Position numbers and translations under genes: made by a program. Positions 23,541 through 34,677 of a stretch of 64,000 nucleotides of DNA are shown here, one piece after another. The stretch spans positions 15,978,212 to 16,042,211 of the forward strand of contig CM060175.1 in the NCBI GenBank assembly GCA_030549775.1, given 5' to 3'. The stretch is from Tamarix chinensis (lineage: Eukaryota; Streptophyta; Magnoliopsida; Caryophyllales; Tamaricaceae). Positions within the stretch are counted from its first letter, which is position 1. Every line of letters begins with the position of its first letter. A model generated the notes under the pieces. The model ran no database searches. It saw nothing but the letters and a program-made list of their open reading frames with translations, and was not told the origin of the DNA.

Positions 23541-26500
23541 ATGCCCTCGGATTTCGTATTCCGACTTTCTACATCCGTTGCTGTGGGAGCCCGAGAAATG
23601 CCCCGTTTAGCTGTGACACCAATGTCTCCATTTCTCACGTCATCCTCAGCCTCCATCTCCACGGCCTCGTCCCTCTACCGCCGCCACCAAGCGTCCTCCT
23701 TTACGCCGATTAATTGCCGGCTTCTAAATTCTAAAATCTATGAAAGCAATGCTACCATGTATTGGGATAAATTCTACGAACGCCATCAGAACAAGGTACT
23801 ACGTTAGTTAACCTAATTAAAGTTCATGTATATCAATTGCCTGAAAATCCTTTGCTTTTTTCTAGAATCCATCTACGTTGTTATGATTTCAATATTTTGG
23901 TACTTTGATCTGTTAGTTCTTTAAGGACCGGCATTACTTAGAGAAAGATTGGGGACATTATTTCTCCCTGGATACTTCGTCTGCAAAGGAGAAGGTCGTG
24001 TGCGAGGTAATGCGACTGATTTTTGCTTTTGGTCAAGTTAGTACCGAGCATCCTATGTATATTAAATAAGTGACAGCTTTAAGATATTGAATGCTGGAAT
24101 AAGAAATTTGATGTGGCTATTGCTGTAGCTATGTGATTTATCTGTCTATACCTTGATAGGGAATTGTTTGTCACTAGGCAAATTTTCTACTGCACTTTAT
24201 TTGCCTCGTTTATTTCGTTCAGTTTTGTAATAGGTTCATCTCTGTTTGTTATTTCAGTCTCTTCGCCCTAATTGAAATATTATGAAGAAAGCAAAACCCT
24301 TCACCCACGGCAGGGGGCTGTTTTCCAGGGCTATATGTGAGAAAAAGAAATTATTATTATTATTTATTGAAAATTGAAATTCATTAACGGAAATGCAATA
24401 TAGTTTTACAAAACTGAGTTTGCTTATCAAGCTCCTACATATCAAACTTTCAGTTCTTTCATATAATGGAATTATAATAAACAATACTGCAACATAACTC
24501 TTCTTAGTTCACCATTTGGAAAGGTTATTTTTTATTAATTTGGGTACCAATAAAATGTTGCCTGTGAACGTTTTAATTTGAGGCTGATAAGGCTTAGGAT
24601 GGGAATGAAGATGATCTTTGCAATACAAGATGAATGTTGAATTGGGTTTACAATAATTTTTCTGTCTGTTTTTTCATGCCTTCATTCTATTGATGCCAAT
24701 TCAGCCTCTGAACATTGATCTTCATTCTGATGAAAGGTTGGTTGTGGAGCTGGGAATACCGTATTTCCTCTTTTAACAGCATATCCAGACCTTTTTATTC
24801 ATGCATGTGATTCCTCTCCAAAAGCAATTTCTTTGGTCAAGGTTGGTGTCTTTATTTTGATGCTTATGATATGTTATATTGGACTCTGAGTATATTTCAA
24901 TGAAGCACCACTTCCTTTGAATGAGAGGTAAGTACTAAATATTTCTTGAAATGAGAATTTTCTTACCAAATGGCATCAACTTCTACCTGCCATTGTTAAG
25001 GTCACGACGAAGTTATACTCAAGGGACAATGGTTGATCAATTTTGAACTTACGCATATTTTTTTCTTTTAAATAATGCATGCAGTCCAACACTGATTTTC
25101 AAGAAGACAGAGTTAATGCCTTTGTCTGTGATGTTACCAGCGAAGATATATGCCAGAAAATAGCCCCTTCGTCTGTTGATGTTGTCACCTTGGTAAAGCA
25201 TATTCATATAACTAGATGTAATTCTGGTGTTCCGTATGTGGCTACTTTTTGGCTCTTGGTTCCTTGTATGCTTCTATGGGTACCTAACGTCTTAAGCAGA
25301 TTTTTTCTTTGTCTGCAGTATCACCTGTCAAAATGCCTTTGATATTAGAGAATATCAAAAGATTAATTAAGGTAAATATTATCCAATTTGATCGAACCAA
25401 ACAATTCTTCAGAATTAGATTTGAATGTAGAAATTCCATGTACTTGAGAACTGTGTACTAAGTTTGTGTTTCTTGTCGCAGCCCAATGGTTATGTTCTTG
25501 TGCGAGATTATGCAGTTGGAGATTTCGCTCAAGTAAGCCTTTTGGCTATACTGTGTTATTAAACACTGACAAGACATTTTCTAAAGTCTGACTTGATTGT
25601 ATCTTACCACTACATATTATTATTATTAATGAGAAAAAGTTGGAAAGTATAGATGCTCATCTCCTCAAGACAGTATTGCTAGTCGTAAGAAGAGTGTTAT
25701 GTTATTTCTTATCTCCAGGTGTCCTTAAAGGAAATAGGGTTCAGAAGTGCTGCATATCTTTGTAGAATCTCTCTCTCTCTCTCTCTTTCTCTCTCTATCT
25801 TATCATTTCCTTCCCCAAGCAAGAATATGCCTATATCCAACCTAACTGCTTGATGTTGTCTCTGATCTTTTGGATTTTTTTTGGTACTCATTTAAACTTC
25901 TGTCTACAACTAAGCAACTAATTTTAAGCATGATGAGATATTAGTTGAGAAAAAATAAGGAATTTGTTTGTACCTCATTGTTGATATTAGCCTGCTTTCT
26001 TTTGCTCATCCCCCTCCCCCTACACCGCAGAAAAAAAAAAGAAAAAAGAAAAGAACTTATTCAAAGTTTATACCCAACTATGGATAACATATGAAATTAC
26101 TGCACAGAAAAGCAGAAAAATAAAAAATATACATCAAGTTGCCTCCTTTTTGTTCTTATTTTGTTTGCCTACGATTTATTTATGTAATTTAAGCATTGAT
26201 TGCTCTGTAATACTCTCACTCATCTTTGTTTAGTTTTTTACTTCTGTTGTACTGAATGCTATTAACTCCCTAGTTAAAGTTGCAAGAAAAAAATCGAACT
26301 ATTGAAGACAACTTTTATGTCCGCGGAGATGGCACTGTATGTTTTTTCTCATAACTTAAGTATTTTGTTCTTTTGAAAAATCATACTTTCATGACTGCTG
26401 ACGCTGATTGTGGATAACTCTTTCCAGTGCGCCTTTTTCTTCTCAGAAGAGTTCTTGTTGGCTTTGTTTAGAGGAATGGGTTTCAAAGTTGTCGACATTG

Positions 26501-28155
26501 ATGTATACTGCAGGCAGATTGAAAATCGTTTTCATGACATAACCATGAATAGGTATATAAATTTCTCTTTATGTGACACCACACTGTTAATCTCTTCTTT
26601 TACTGCAAATATCAAAGCCTGGATTTGCTTTCAGCTTGTTGCTCACTTCTGCTTTCTGTATCCTTGTGTCTGAACTTTAGTGATGAGGAGATGGCATTAC
26701 AGGGATTCTAATATAATAATTCAATTCAATCAATCTATCAACTGGGGTATTGTGTCCTGATTGCTGAGAGGCTTCTCGTGATTTTTTCTATGTAGATATG
26801 AGATGCTTTCAATTGAAATTGGAGTATAAGACCATCTACCAATTTTGTCAAAATCAAGATACATAGGATTGGAGGAGGGTCCTCATAATTGGATCGTAGG
26901 ATCACTAGATCCTTTAAAGTTTACGAATAGTATGATAATGATATTTTGTTACTCTTAGGCAATGCTCAATTTTGAAGTTCAACAAAAATTTCATTCTTTT
27001 TTGGCTTTGAGTAGTGAAATAAAGAAAGATCATGAAACATGCATACATTATAATTTGAAACATACATAAAATCATGAAATTAATGCACTATAATTTAAAT
27101 TTGGCTTCATGAAAAAAATGTAACTACACCACCATAGAAAAACAAAAGGATCATGATGAGCTTAATAGAAGTCAATAAGCTAATTACACTATAAAATTTT
27201 ATATATTCATGTTATATTTGGATAGAGTATAACTTTCTATCAACCCTTAATTATGTTATCTAACTTTATTGTTTTAGTGGTATCTAACATTGCTTCCTTC
27301 ATATTGGCATTGTTTTGAAAATAATGGGGTTTTTTAGAATGTCAGGGAAGAAACATGAAGGGAATGAGAGGAAAATAATTATTTAAGGTAAATGAATAAA
27401 ATTATAGCCATTACATATGATGATCAGCTGTCCTACCACATAGGATCATTTCTCCTGCCATGATTACTACTTTAAGATTCTCCTTACGAGCTAAATCTTC
27501 TTTTAGCTTGTGAATCATAGTACTGTAAGATCCAAATCAAGATTTCAACTACAAAAGTAAATAATTTAGGCATGGTTTAAAAAAGTGTTTCAGTCCATAT
27601 TGCAGATTTCAATATCCATATTAATTTTAGTAAATTTGATTTTTAGATCAAGAAAAATGACCAATCATAACAGTAAACAACATTTTTCCTTTATTATTGG
27701 GCAAATTTTTATCTTGAAAAAGTGTAACTCTCTGCATCCAATAGTGTTTGCAGGGGGTGTGAAATCATTCATAGAAAGGAAATTGTCAAACTTATATCGA
27801 TTACACCCCCATATTAATACACATGAAAAACACTAATAATAAGGGTCTAGATGGAAAGTGAATATTTAATACCTTGAACTTTGCAGACATTGTGGGACAA
27901 TTTAAAATGGTATGAGTTGTAAATATTGTGGGACTGAGGGAGTGTATATACTTCTGTCTAATATGAATGCCATTTACTGTAGTATGTTGTATAATGATGC
28001 TGCGTATAGATTTTTCGCCCTTCTTACTTAGTAGCTCTGTCTTGGTGTCTATTGATTACAGGCGCTGGATACGTGCTGTTTTCAGTATTTCTGATTATGA
28101 TACCTCATACTGTGCGTCTAATACAGAAGCCACACCATCGTTTCTTGTCATCTAA
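23541..28155 (+). CDS. METTL2/6-type tRNA cytosine-32 N3-methyltransferase, nine exons
   Basis: The family uses S-adenosylmethionine to make 3-methylcytidine at position 32 of tRNA anticodon loops. The exons I infer are 23541-23795, 23917-24006, 24737-24841, 25085-25192, 25300-25371, 25482-25532, 26280-26336, 26428-26552 and 28062-28155. All have GT-AG borders and join without a stop into 318 residues. The ATG follows an upstream in-frame GTG. Residues 1-70 are Ser/Thr/Arg-rich and nearly acid-free, perhaps an organelle transit peptide. Then come YWDKFYERHQNK, FFKDRHYLEKDW, the SAM loop CEVGCGAGNTVFPLL, HACDSSPKAI, SVDVVTLIFSLSAVSP, LVRDYAVGDFAQ, NFYVRGDGT and the C-terminal MNRRWIRAVF. The last intron is 1.5 kb. 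Some plant relatives carry a second methyltransferase domain after this point. Here a stop follows 21 residues after the RAVF motif, so this is either the short form or a truncated long form. A Cys replaces the usual basic residue after VRGDGT. Confidence 0.85.
25764..25797. repeat. (CT)n tract in intron 6
   Basis: CTCTCTCT with one interruption lies inside the intron between exons ending at 25532 and starting at 26280. Confidence 0.85.
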
Positions 28156-28166
28156 ATTGGACTTGC

Positions 28167-28376
28167 AGAGGACTGGGTTGGCAATTCCGTGTTCACAATA
28201 TGCTGGGGCTAAATTGGGGTTCCTTTTTCCTGGTAATGAAGGCATATTTATACCAGATGTAGTTATAAGCACCCTGTCCACCACTGTTGATGATAGGCAT
28301 CAGTTGTATTTCCATGCTACAAATGGGGCGTTTGCTAGATTGCTGGATGAAATGCAGTTGGATTTTGAGAGAAGGT
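28167..28376 (+). other. Exon-like open segment of unknown origin
   Basis: A 70-residue frame lies just after the methyltransferase stop, in a different frame from exon 9. It is bounded by TTGCAG at its left and by GAGAAG|GTATTA at its right, which resemble splice sites. It reads GLAIPCSQYAGAKLGFLF, then PDVVIST, then QLYFHATNGAFARLLDEMQ. The residue composition is protein-like and not repeat-like. I do not recognise the family. It could be a 3' exon of an alternative transcript or a fragment of another gene. Confidence 0.35.
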
Positions 28377-28989
28377 ATTACTCTATGTAGGATTTATAGT
28401 AATATGGCGAGATCTCTCAACCATTGTTTTCATTTTCTGGATCTTTTTTGTTTTGAATTTTTTTCTCCTTCCCTTTAACCTAAATTGGTGTATCAATTTG
28501 TAAAGAAGCTCATTATCGCTGATGGATTCACTCTTAATAGTCCCCAGGATCGTATGATTTATATGATAGCGTACGTTTCGCATGTGTAAGTGGGTAAAGA
28601 AATATGTTAAGCCAGAGCATTTGGCCAGATTAACACTCGCCATTCAAGTCTTTCAGACAAGATATATGATTGTTAACATTTATACACACACACGCATTGG
28701 TTATTAATAAAAAAAAAATTTAATACCAATGAGCAGTAAGTACATCACTGCAAAAAGAATATATATATATATACATGTATGTATGTATGTATGTATGTAT
28801 GTATGTATGTATCTGTCCCATTCTATCCAACTTTTGTAATTCGAACTTACAAAATGTTTAGAAGCTAAACTGAGTCTTATATGTGTCTTTTTCGCTAATT
28901 CCCTAGCTCAAATTCTGGGACGAGCAACGTTCTGTAGAAATATAGCTTAATTCCTGGTTATCCAAATCAATTGTTGCTCAGATTTTGCT
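28377..28989. other. Intergenic AT-rich stretch
   Basis: Contains the (TA)n/(TGTA)n microsatellite at 28759-28812 and no credible gene. The minus-strand frame at 28383-28643 has no recognisable content. Confidence 0.5.
28759..28812. repeat. (AT)n(GTAT)n microsatellite
   Basis: An ATATATAT tract is followed by about ten GTAT units. Confidence 0.95.
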
Positions 28990-28999
28990 TTGTATCCTG

Positions 29000-29400
29000 C
29001 TTCTTCTTCTTCTTCTTCTAGTTCTGTAGCTTAGCCACTGTATTAAGCCTTCCAAAGTAGTTCCTCTCATCCGTATCCAAAGCAAGTTACAAATCATCCT
29101 CTAACAATCTTGAACAATCACAGCCAAGCATTAGATGAAATAAAGTCTCCTCATGTTCTCCACGTATGCCACATCTGGAATTTAATACCATTTCTCAGAC
29201 TGCCAATTGGTCTCTAGTGAGCACAACTTGATACCATGTAATCCACCTGATTAGCTTGTGTTTGGGATTACCATCATGCTTCCATGTGGCAGGTCTTGTT
29301 GGTTCCTCTAGGTCTAATGTGCTCATAAACCCTAGGTATGTTGCATTTTCCATCCTCCAAACAGTGGGTACGAGTCACATAAGGTACCATCCGGTTCCTC
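29000..29400 (-). pseudogene. LINE ORF2 zf-RVT-like C-terminal remnant
   Basis: Minus-strand frames near 29080-29290 read KLIRWITWYQVVLTRDQLAV, stop, then CGIRGEHEETLFHLMLGCD. In plant LINEs the zf-RVT region has a 'LLTRDRLAKW..C.LC..EETxxHLFxxC' layout, and the match is clear despite an in-frame stop. It follows the WIKWIHGVYIK motif at about 29470-29500. Confidence 0.65.
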
Positions 29401-29444
29401 CAACTTATCACTTTCTTGAAAATTCATGAGATATGTGGTTGACA

Positions 29445-30305
29445 TTAGAATAGTTCAGCAACGAATTGTTTAATGTAAACTCCATGGATCCATTTTATCC
29501 ACAAACCTTCTCCAACAACCCACATGTTTGCTAGCATTGCACCAAATGCATTACTATGTTGTAGATCAAACTGTCTTCCAATCTTCCTTGTGGAGCTCAA
29601 CAACACATTCAAATCTCCTACAACCAACCAGGGTAAGTTACTATAACTCTGGATGTTTTCTAGCCAACTCCATAAAGGTTTCCTGAGATCTTTGATATTC
29701 ATTGCATATATAAGAGTAAGTACGAAAACAATATTTGTATCATTCTTACTAATTGTAGTATGTATTACTTGAGCAATCTTCTCAATCAATTCCACCTTAT
29801 ATTGTGTTTTATCTCAAAGCAGCCATCATCTACCATTAGGGTGGTGCTTTGATAGGTAATAGATTTATACTAAGTAGAAATTAGGTTAACTTTACTAAAT
29901 TAGTTGAGATTACAAATATATTTTAGGTTTTCGAGAGCCTAAAATTCTCAACCACATCTCTAAATTTTCCTTGCTTGCTCTTTTCAATCACTAACCCTCT
30001 ATTTATACTATTGAATAGAAGATTCTAGGCTTAAAATTTCTAACATACTGATCCATAACAAACCTCGGTAATATTACTCTTAAAGGCAATAAAATAATTA
30101 ATCTTAATAACCTAAAATGGTCATAGTTGTGTAGCCATCTCCAATTCAACTTCAACCCTTTCACTGCCTTCTTAGTCTTACCCTCCTTCACTATCATTTT
30201 GTGCAGTCCTACCAAACCTAACTTATGTCTATAAACAAAGCGAGTCACCTCCCTTTGTGTGAGGGATGTATTAAGCCCTCTAACATTCCCCAATCTAGCA
30301 ATCAT
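29445..30305 (-). pseudogene. LINE ORF2 endonuclease fragment fused to the RT C-terminal region
   Basis: The start at 30305 reads MIARLGNVRGLNTSLTQREV, the hallmark N-terminus of plant LINE endonucleases ('WNVRGLN'). The N-terminal part runs in one frame to 30003. A second frame (29795-29445) has PWLVVGDLNVLLSS, the GDFN catalytic motif with Leu replacing Phe. It then passes within about 30 residues to GLWIKWIHGVYIK, which normally lies after the reverse transcriptase. About 500 residues or more of RT are therefore missing between 'HSNAFGAML' and 'WVVGEGLWIKW'. Confidence 0.75.
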
Positions 30306-30750
30306 TTATTGATAGGGGTAGTTCCTCCTCCTCCCCTGTCAATATCTCCATCTCTACTTACTCCCTGTTGTCTTATCTCTTTAGCACTTGGCCTAGCAAG
30401 GTGTGCTTGACTAGTACCAATGCTCAACGTAAAATTAGTTTATGCAATGTTCCTTCTAGTCTAAACTATAGTAGTAGGTTCATTGACAGTCACTTGCTAC
30501 CAAGTCTCCTTTTGAGGCACTATAGATAGCTGTTTCCAAATGGTCCCTGGTTCCGCATGGTTTCAACTTGTTGTGCCCCTTATTATGCTTCTTTAAACCC
30601 TATGTTGAGTCACTCTTGGAAGCCATACTTGTTGATTTCTTAGGCATTGAGTAGAGTTATGCCCTAATAGGTTGTAGAGATGGCAATATTTTGGTTTCCA
30701 TTCATAGAATATTTTTGTATGCATACACATCTTCATATGGAAGAGGATAA

Positions 30751-31507
30751 TGTAATATCCCAAATTGAGCGGAGTGTTAGAAGGATTGATCTAACTACTT
30801 GTATCAACGTGGTATATCATTCTTTTGGTAATCCTATCCTAAGAACTCCACAGTTAAGCATGTTGGCCGTGGAACAATTTTTACGATGGGTGACCCTCTT
30901 GGGAAGTTTAAGAAATTTCTAAATTTTTTTTAGAAAGTGTATGAGTGAGGACAAAGCATCTTGAAAGGACTCGTGTTGATCTATGGGGCCATTCAATCAA
31001 TCCGAAAGTTCTCTAAGGTAGCCCTTGTGTGGTCGTATCGACTCGGGGCGTTACAAATGGTATTAGAGTAAAACCACGATCATGACCTAAACTTGGATGA
31101 ACCAGTTAGCCACCTAGCGGGACGATTCTTGGGATAAACTATATTAAGATAGTTAGTGGTTGAGACGCAATGAGAATATTGCATTCTTCTAGTGGGGGTG
31201 AATGTAATACCCAAAATTGAGTGGAGTGTTATAATGATTGATCTGACTACGTATATCAATATGGTATACCATCCCTTTGGTGATTCCTTCCTAAGAACTC
31301 CATAGTTAAGCTTGCTCACCGTAGGAAAATTTTTAGGATAAGTGACCCTCCTAGGAAGTTTTAGGAATTTTCTAAAAATTTATCAAAAAGTGGGTGAGTG
31401 AGGACAAAGTGTGTTGAAATGACTCATGTTAATTTGTGGAACCAACCGATTAATCTGAAAGCACTCCAAGGTAGCCCTGCATGGTTGTATCGACTCGGGG
31501 TATTACA
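30751..31507 (+). mobile_element. Cassandra-type TRIM element with two 305-bp LTRs
   Basis: The LTRs are 30751-31055 and 31203-31507. Both begin TGTAATA(T/C)CC and end TTACA, and they are alike along their length. Between them lie a primer site TGGTATTAGAG (31058-31068), one base off the initiator tRNA-Met complement TGGTATCAGAG, a short non-coding interior, and a purine-rich tract TAGTGGGGGTGA (about 31191-31202). Each LTR carries a 5S rRNA-derived segment. Cassandra elements encode no protein and depend on other retrotransposons. No clean 5-bp target duplication is visible (GATAA versus AACAT). It sits inside the LINE relic. Confidence 0.85.
30796..30910 (+). promoter_or_regulatory. 5S rRNA-derived Pol III promoter segment in the Cassandra LTR
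   Basis: This matches the plant 5S gene in order and spacing: AAGAACTCCACAGTTAAGC (box A region, about 30841-30859) and CGATGGGTGACCCTCTTGGG (box C region, about 30884-30903). A second copy occupies the same place in the right LTR (about 31248-31362). In Cassandra this region is known to act as a Pol III internal promoter. Confidence 0.8.
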
Positions 31508-32036
31508 AACATTCTATAGATTTTAGGAGTATAGTTCTCACATTTGCTTCAATTAGTAGACGGGATAGGAGAAACAATCTATGAAGATAGTGATTGAATC
31601 AACACATATTAGTTAGTTAATAAAATTGTGGTTGCGGTGTCATAGTATTGAAGTGTCGTGAATGACAAATTATGTGTCACGGTCATCGCCACATGATTTT
31701 TTCCCACCATATGCTCTAATTATTATTTAAATATGAATATTCAATAAACTAGTATTCTATATTATATTAAAAGTATTTAAATAATTTATTGTATGTTAAA
31801 TTGTTCTAATATCCCAAAATTTACCTTGAAATAAAAATAAGACATGTCATTTAGTGGTAGTTATAAAGGTAATAAATAATAATACTTTATTATAATTCAA
31901 TAATAACTTGGTCCAATATATATATAGCATATGAATAAGAAGAAATTATCATACATGTTTCATTCAGCGGATTTAAAAATTCTGAATAAATTTTTTATTT
32001 TAACTAACTAAAGAACTAAAGTTATAAAATAAACTT
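31508..32036. other. AT-rich remainder between Cassandra and LINE ORF1
   Basis: No open frame or recognisable element was seen. It is presumably decayed LINE 5' sequence or later insertions. Confidence 0.4.
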
Positions 32037-32243
32037 TTAACTAGTCAAACCAAATACCAAACTAACCGAGCTCCATGCGATTTTAAAATTGCATTGTTGT
32101 TTCCACCTTTTGAGGATAACAATGTCAAGGCTTAAATGTCTATATAGTCTCTCCATAAACGAATCTCGATCCTTAGCATAATCAAATTGAAACACAAGGT
32201 ATCCCTGATTATGAGCAAATATTTTAGGATCGTTTGAACACAA
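32037..32243 (-). pseudogene. LINE ORF1 (DUF4283-like) fragment
   Basis: The 68-residue frame contains FAHNQGYLVFQFDYAKDRD followed by HLSLDIVILKRW. Plant LINE ORF1 proteins have this DUF4283 pattern ('G.F.F.F....RD.......W......L.L..W'). It lies upstream of the endonuclease in the same orientation, as expected, but the open frame is short and has lost its end. Confidence 0.6.
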
Positions 32244-32245
32244 TG

Positions 32246-32989
32246 ACCATTGCCACTCAACGTATCACACCAGCTGTCGATAGTTCAGTTTTGGTCCAAC
32301 CACATAGCCAACTAAAGCTATCAACCATGCTTCTCCTCCTTTTTTTTATTTCATCAGCTTGCACTTGCGCTCTGTGCTTTCCATCCACCATCACTGGAGG
32401 AATAAATTTCGGATTCAAACCCCCTTCTAGTCGTCAATTCCCTAATAGTAAATTGTTACAGCTTTGTTTCAATCCTTCCTCTTCTATTTCCTCATCCCCT
32501 AGAGCTAGCTCAACAACTAGTTGTTTTCCAGTTCGTCGGCATTCCCTGGGGTGTTTCTTGGAGTCATTAATTGCATAGAACTAGGTAATAGATCTAGACT
32601 GCCAGTTTCACTAGTGCATCCTGGTATCGCTTTCTCCTCCCATTAGAGTGTCCCTTCCTGTGTGATGGTGTGCCCTGAATCTCTGTCTTTCAAGATACTT
32701 AAGACGTCCCAGAAACCATTGTGCCAAGCTTAAAGTTTCGTCGACGATTCTTCTTCTGAGTTATACCCTCCAAAAATTTTATGCGAGCTATAGTTTTATG
32801 CTGAATTGCATGAGGCACATTCTAAATCACTTCCATTATCTTTGGATCTGTTGAAATTGAAATTTATTGAATGTTCACATAGTTTTTTTCCATTTTTGGT
32901 GTTTTACTTGTGCAAGAATCTACTGGGAGCTGTATAAAACTAATTTGCTATTCAGCTACAAGAGAATATCTAATAAATACGTGTGTACT
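32246..32989. other. No gene recognised
   Basis: A plus-strand frame at 32234-32578 is Ser/Pro-rich and partly antisense to the LINE ORF1. It has no recognisable domain. The rest is AT-rich and non-coding. Confidence 0.4.
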
Positions 32990-33869
32990 ATATATATATA
33001 GATTTTAGATCAGGTACAAACTGTTATATATGTGCAAAATTAGGAACAATTATAGACCGTAGGATTACTGTAATTAACGATCAAGATTTAATTTAGAATA
33101 ATAAACAATGTAGTGGCATAATAGTAAATATGTGGTATATCGTGAGCGCTCGACCCTGAGCCCTTACCCCATCCTTCGTCTTTATCCTTTCTGTTGCCTC
33201 ATCCTTATCTTCTCTGTTGTCATTCATGTCACCCCCTCGGTCGCCCCCCGTCGCCCCTCGGTCGCCGCCCGTTCGCCCCTGCAGTTGCCCTTGTTGTTGC
33301 CCTCCATCGCCCACATTCTTTTCCTTTTAGCTTTCCCCCGACACTCAACCCACTACCCAGCCCTAAGTCACTAACCTTGACTTGCTGAAAGTCGTCCACT
33401 CCAGCCTCCTGACCCTCACCGGCTCGTCTTCTACCTCTCGGTTTTCTCCATTTCCGTCACGCGTCGTCTCTGACTCGCTCTCTCCATCACTGTTTCTTCA
33501 CAACCCGCTCCAGTCTCTGCCTCGCTCGCTCCATCATCGTCATATATGTCCGTCGAAGCTGCCTTTTCACATTTTCGATCTACCTCAGCTAAAAAAAATT
33601 GGTTTCGTCGATACTCAGATATGGTAACACAACGAGAGTTATGGTATGTGTGTGTCATATTTTTGTGCATCTCTTCATTTTTTATCTCAATTTTTTGTTC
33701 TGATTGTTGTGTCGATGTGCAGTAGTAGAGTCACGAGATTTGCCTTCAGCTGGATTCGGCAAGGATAAACAGATTCAGGTTTGTCAATTTTGATTTTGTT
33801 CTATTGATTAGTATATGGTTTTTTTTTTCTAATAATTGTTTTTAATTGCAATGTCGGTACATGTTAGTA

Positions 33870-34060
33870 ATGCTGTATGGTAGTCTGATTACTCTGATTA
33901 GTAATAATTAAAGTAATTTTTGTGTTGTTAGGTGGTTGTATGTTAATCTGATTACTAATCAGAGTGATAATCAGAGTAGTGTTAGTCTTAATAGGATGGC
34001 TATATGTTATTTGATTAATAATCAGAGTAATGTTACTCTGATTAGTGTTGATTATTGAAG
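33870..34060. repeat. Cluster of CTGATTA/TAATCAG palindromic repeats
   Basis: The motif ACTCTGATTAGT and its complement alternate about ten times. A perfect 11-bp inverted repeat, AATCAGAGTAA and TTACTCTGATT separated by TG, lies at 34020-34043. A perfect 7-bp one (CTGATTA-C-TAATCAG) lies near 33948-33962. The long minus-strand frame here only reflects the repeat. Confidence 0.8.
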
Positions 34061-34677
34061 GTATTTCATTAATCATATCTGTTTATATCATATCTGTTTG
34101 TAGTTCATTTAGATCTTGTTCTTAGTTTGGCTTTAGTGTATTATTAGTTAACTTTGGAATGAAACTCTATTTTTGGGTTCTCCTTATTCTTATTCTTAAG
34201 TTTTTATTTATTTAACACATTATTGACTAATTCTCTTTTTTAAAAATACTACAGAGATATCACTGTTATTAGATAGTCACAGTGAATACGGTGTAATAGA
34301 GATGCATGATATGTGTAGGTGTGTTGGCAGGCATGCACGACACATCTAGTGACCTTAATAGTTTGTTCTCAGCACTACTAATGTCAATTTTTTTTATATG
34401 TGAATGGCAGATTTTGGAATGGAAGGCCAGAGTTGGATGTAAATTTTTTTTTCAACTTTATGAAGGTATTGGTCATTGATGATTTTCATTGTAGTTTAGA
34501 CGATAGTGGAATTTTTTTTTTCAAACTTGTGTAAGGTTTAATTTTAAGGAATTGTCAAATTTCGAATCATAGAGGATTTATTTTCCTTCTCATATTATAT
34601 AATTAAATGAATGTATATTTAATTAGTATGCTTTTTTTCTTTTGTTGAAACATGCATGCCTTTGGATGGAAATTAGA

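Larger units (their letters stand above)
28990..32245 (-). mobile_element. Plant LINE relic, minus strand
   Basis: Read on the minus strand, the order is an ORF1 DUF4283-like fragment (32243-32037), a spacer with a Cassandra insertion, an AP-endonuclease-like ORF2 start (30305), and a C-terminal zf-RVT-like tail (about 29500-29000). Most of the reverse transcriptase domain is absent. Frames contain several stops and shifts, so the element is dead. No poly(A) tail or target duplication could be defined. Confidence 0.75.

Noticed and set aside
30796..30910. A functional 5S rRNA gene
   Set aside because: The similarity covers the 5S internal promoter but is degenerate, lies within both LTRs of a TRIM element, and lacks the proper 5S ends.
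32234..32578. 114-residue plus-strand frame with a hydrophobic N-terminal segment, possible secreted protein
   Set aside because: It overlaps the LINE ORF1 antisense, is Ser/Pro-rich and shows no known motif; a chance frame is more likely.
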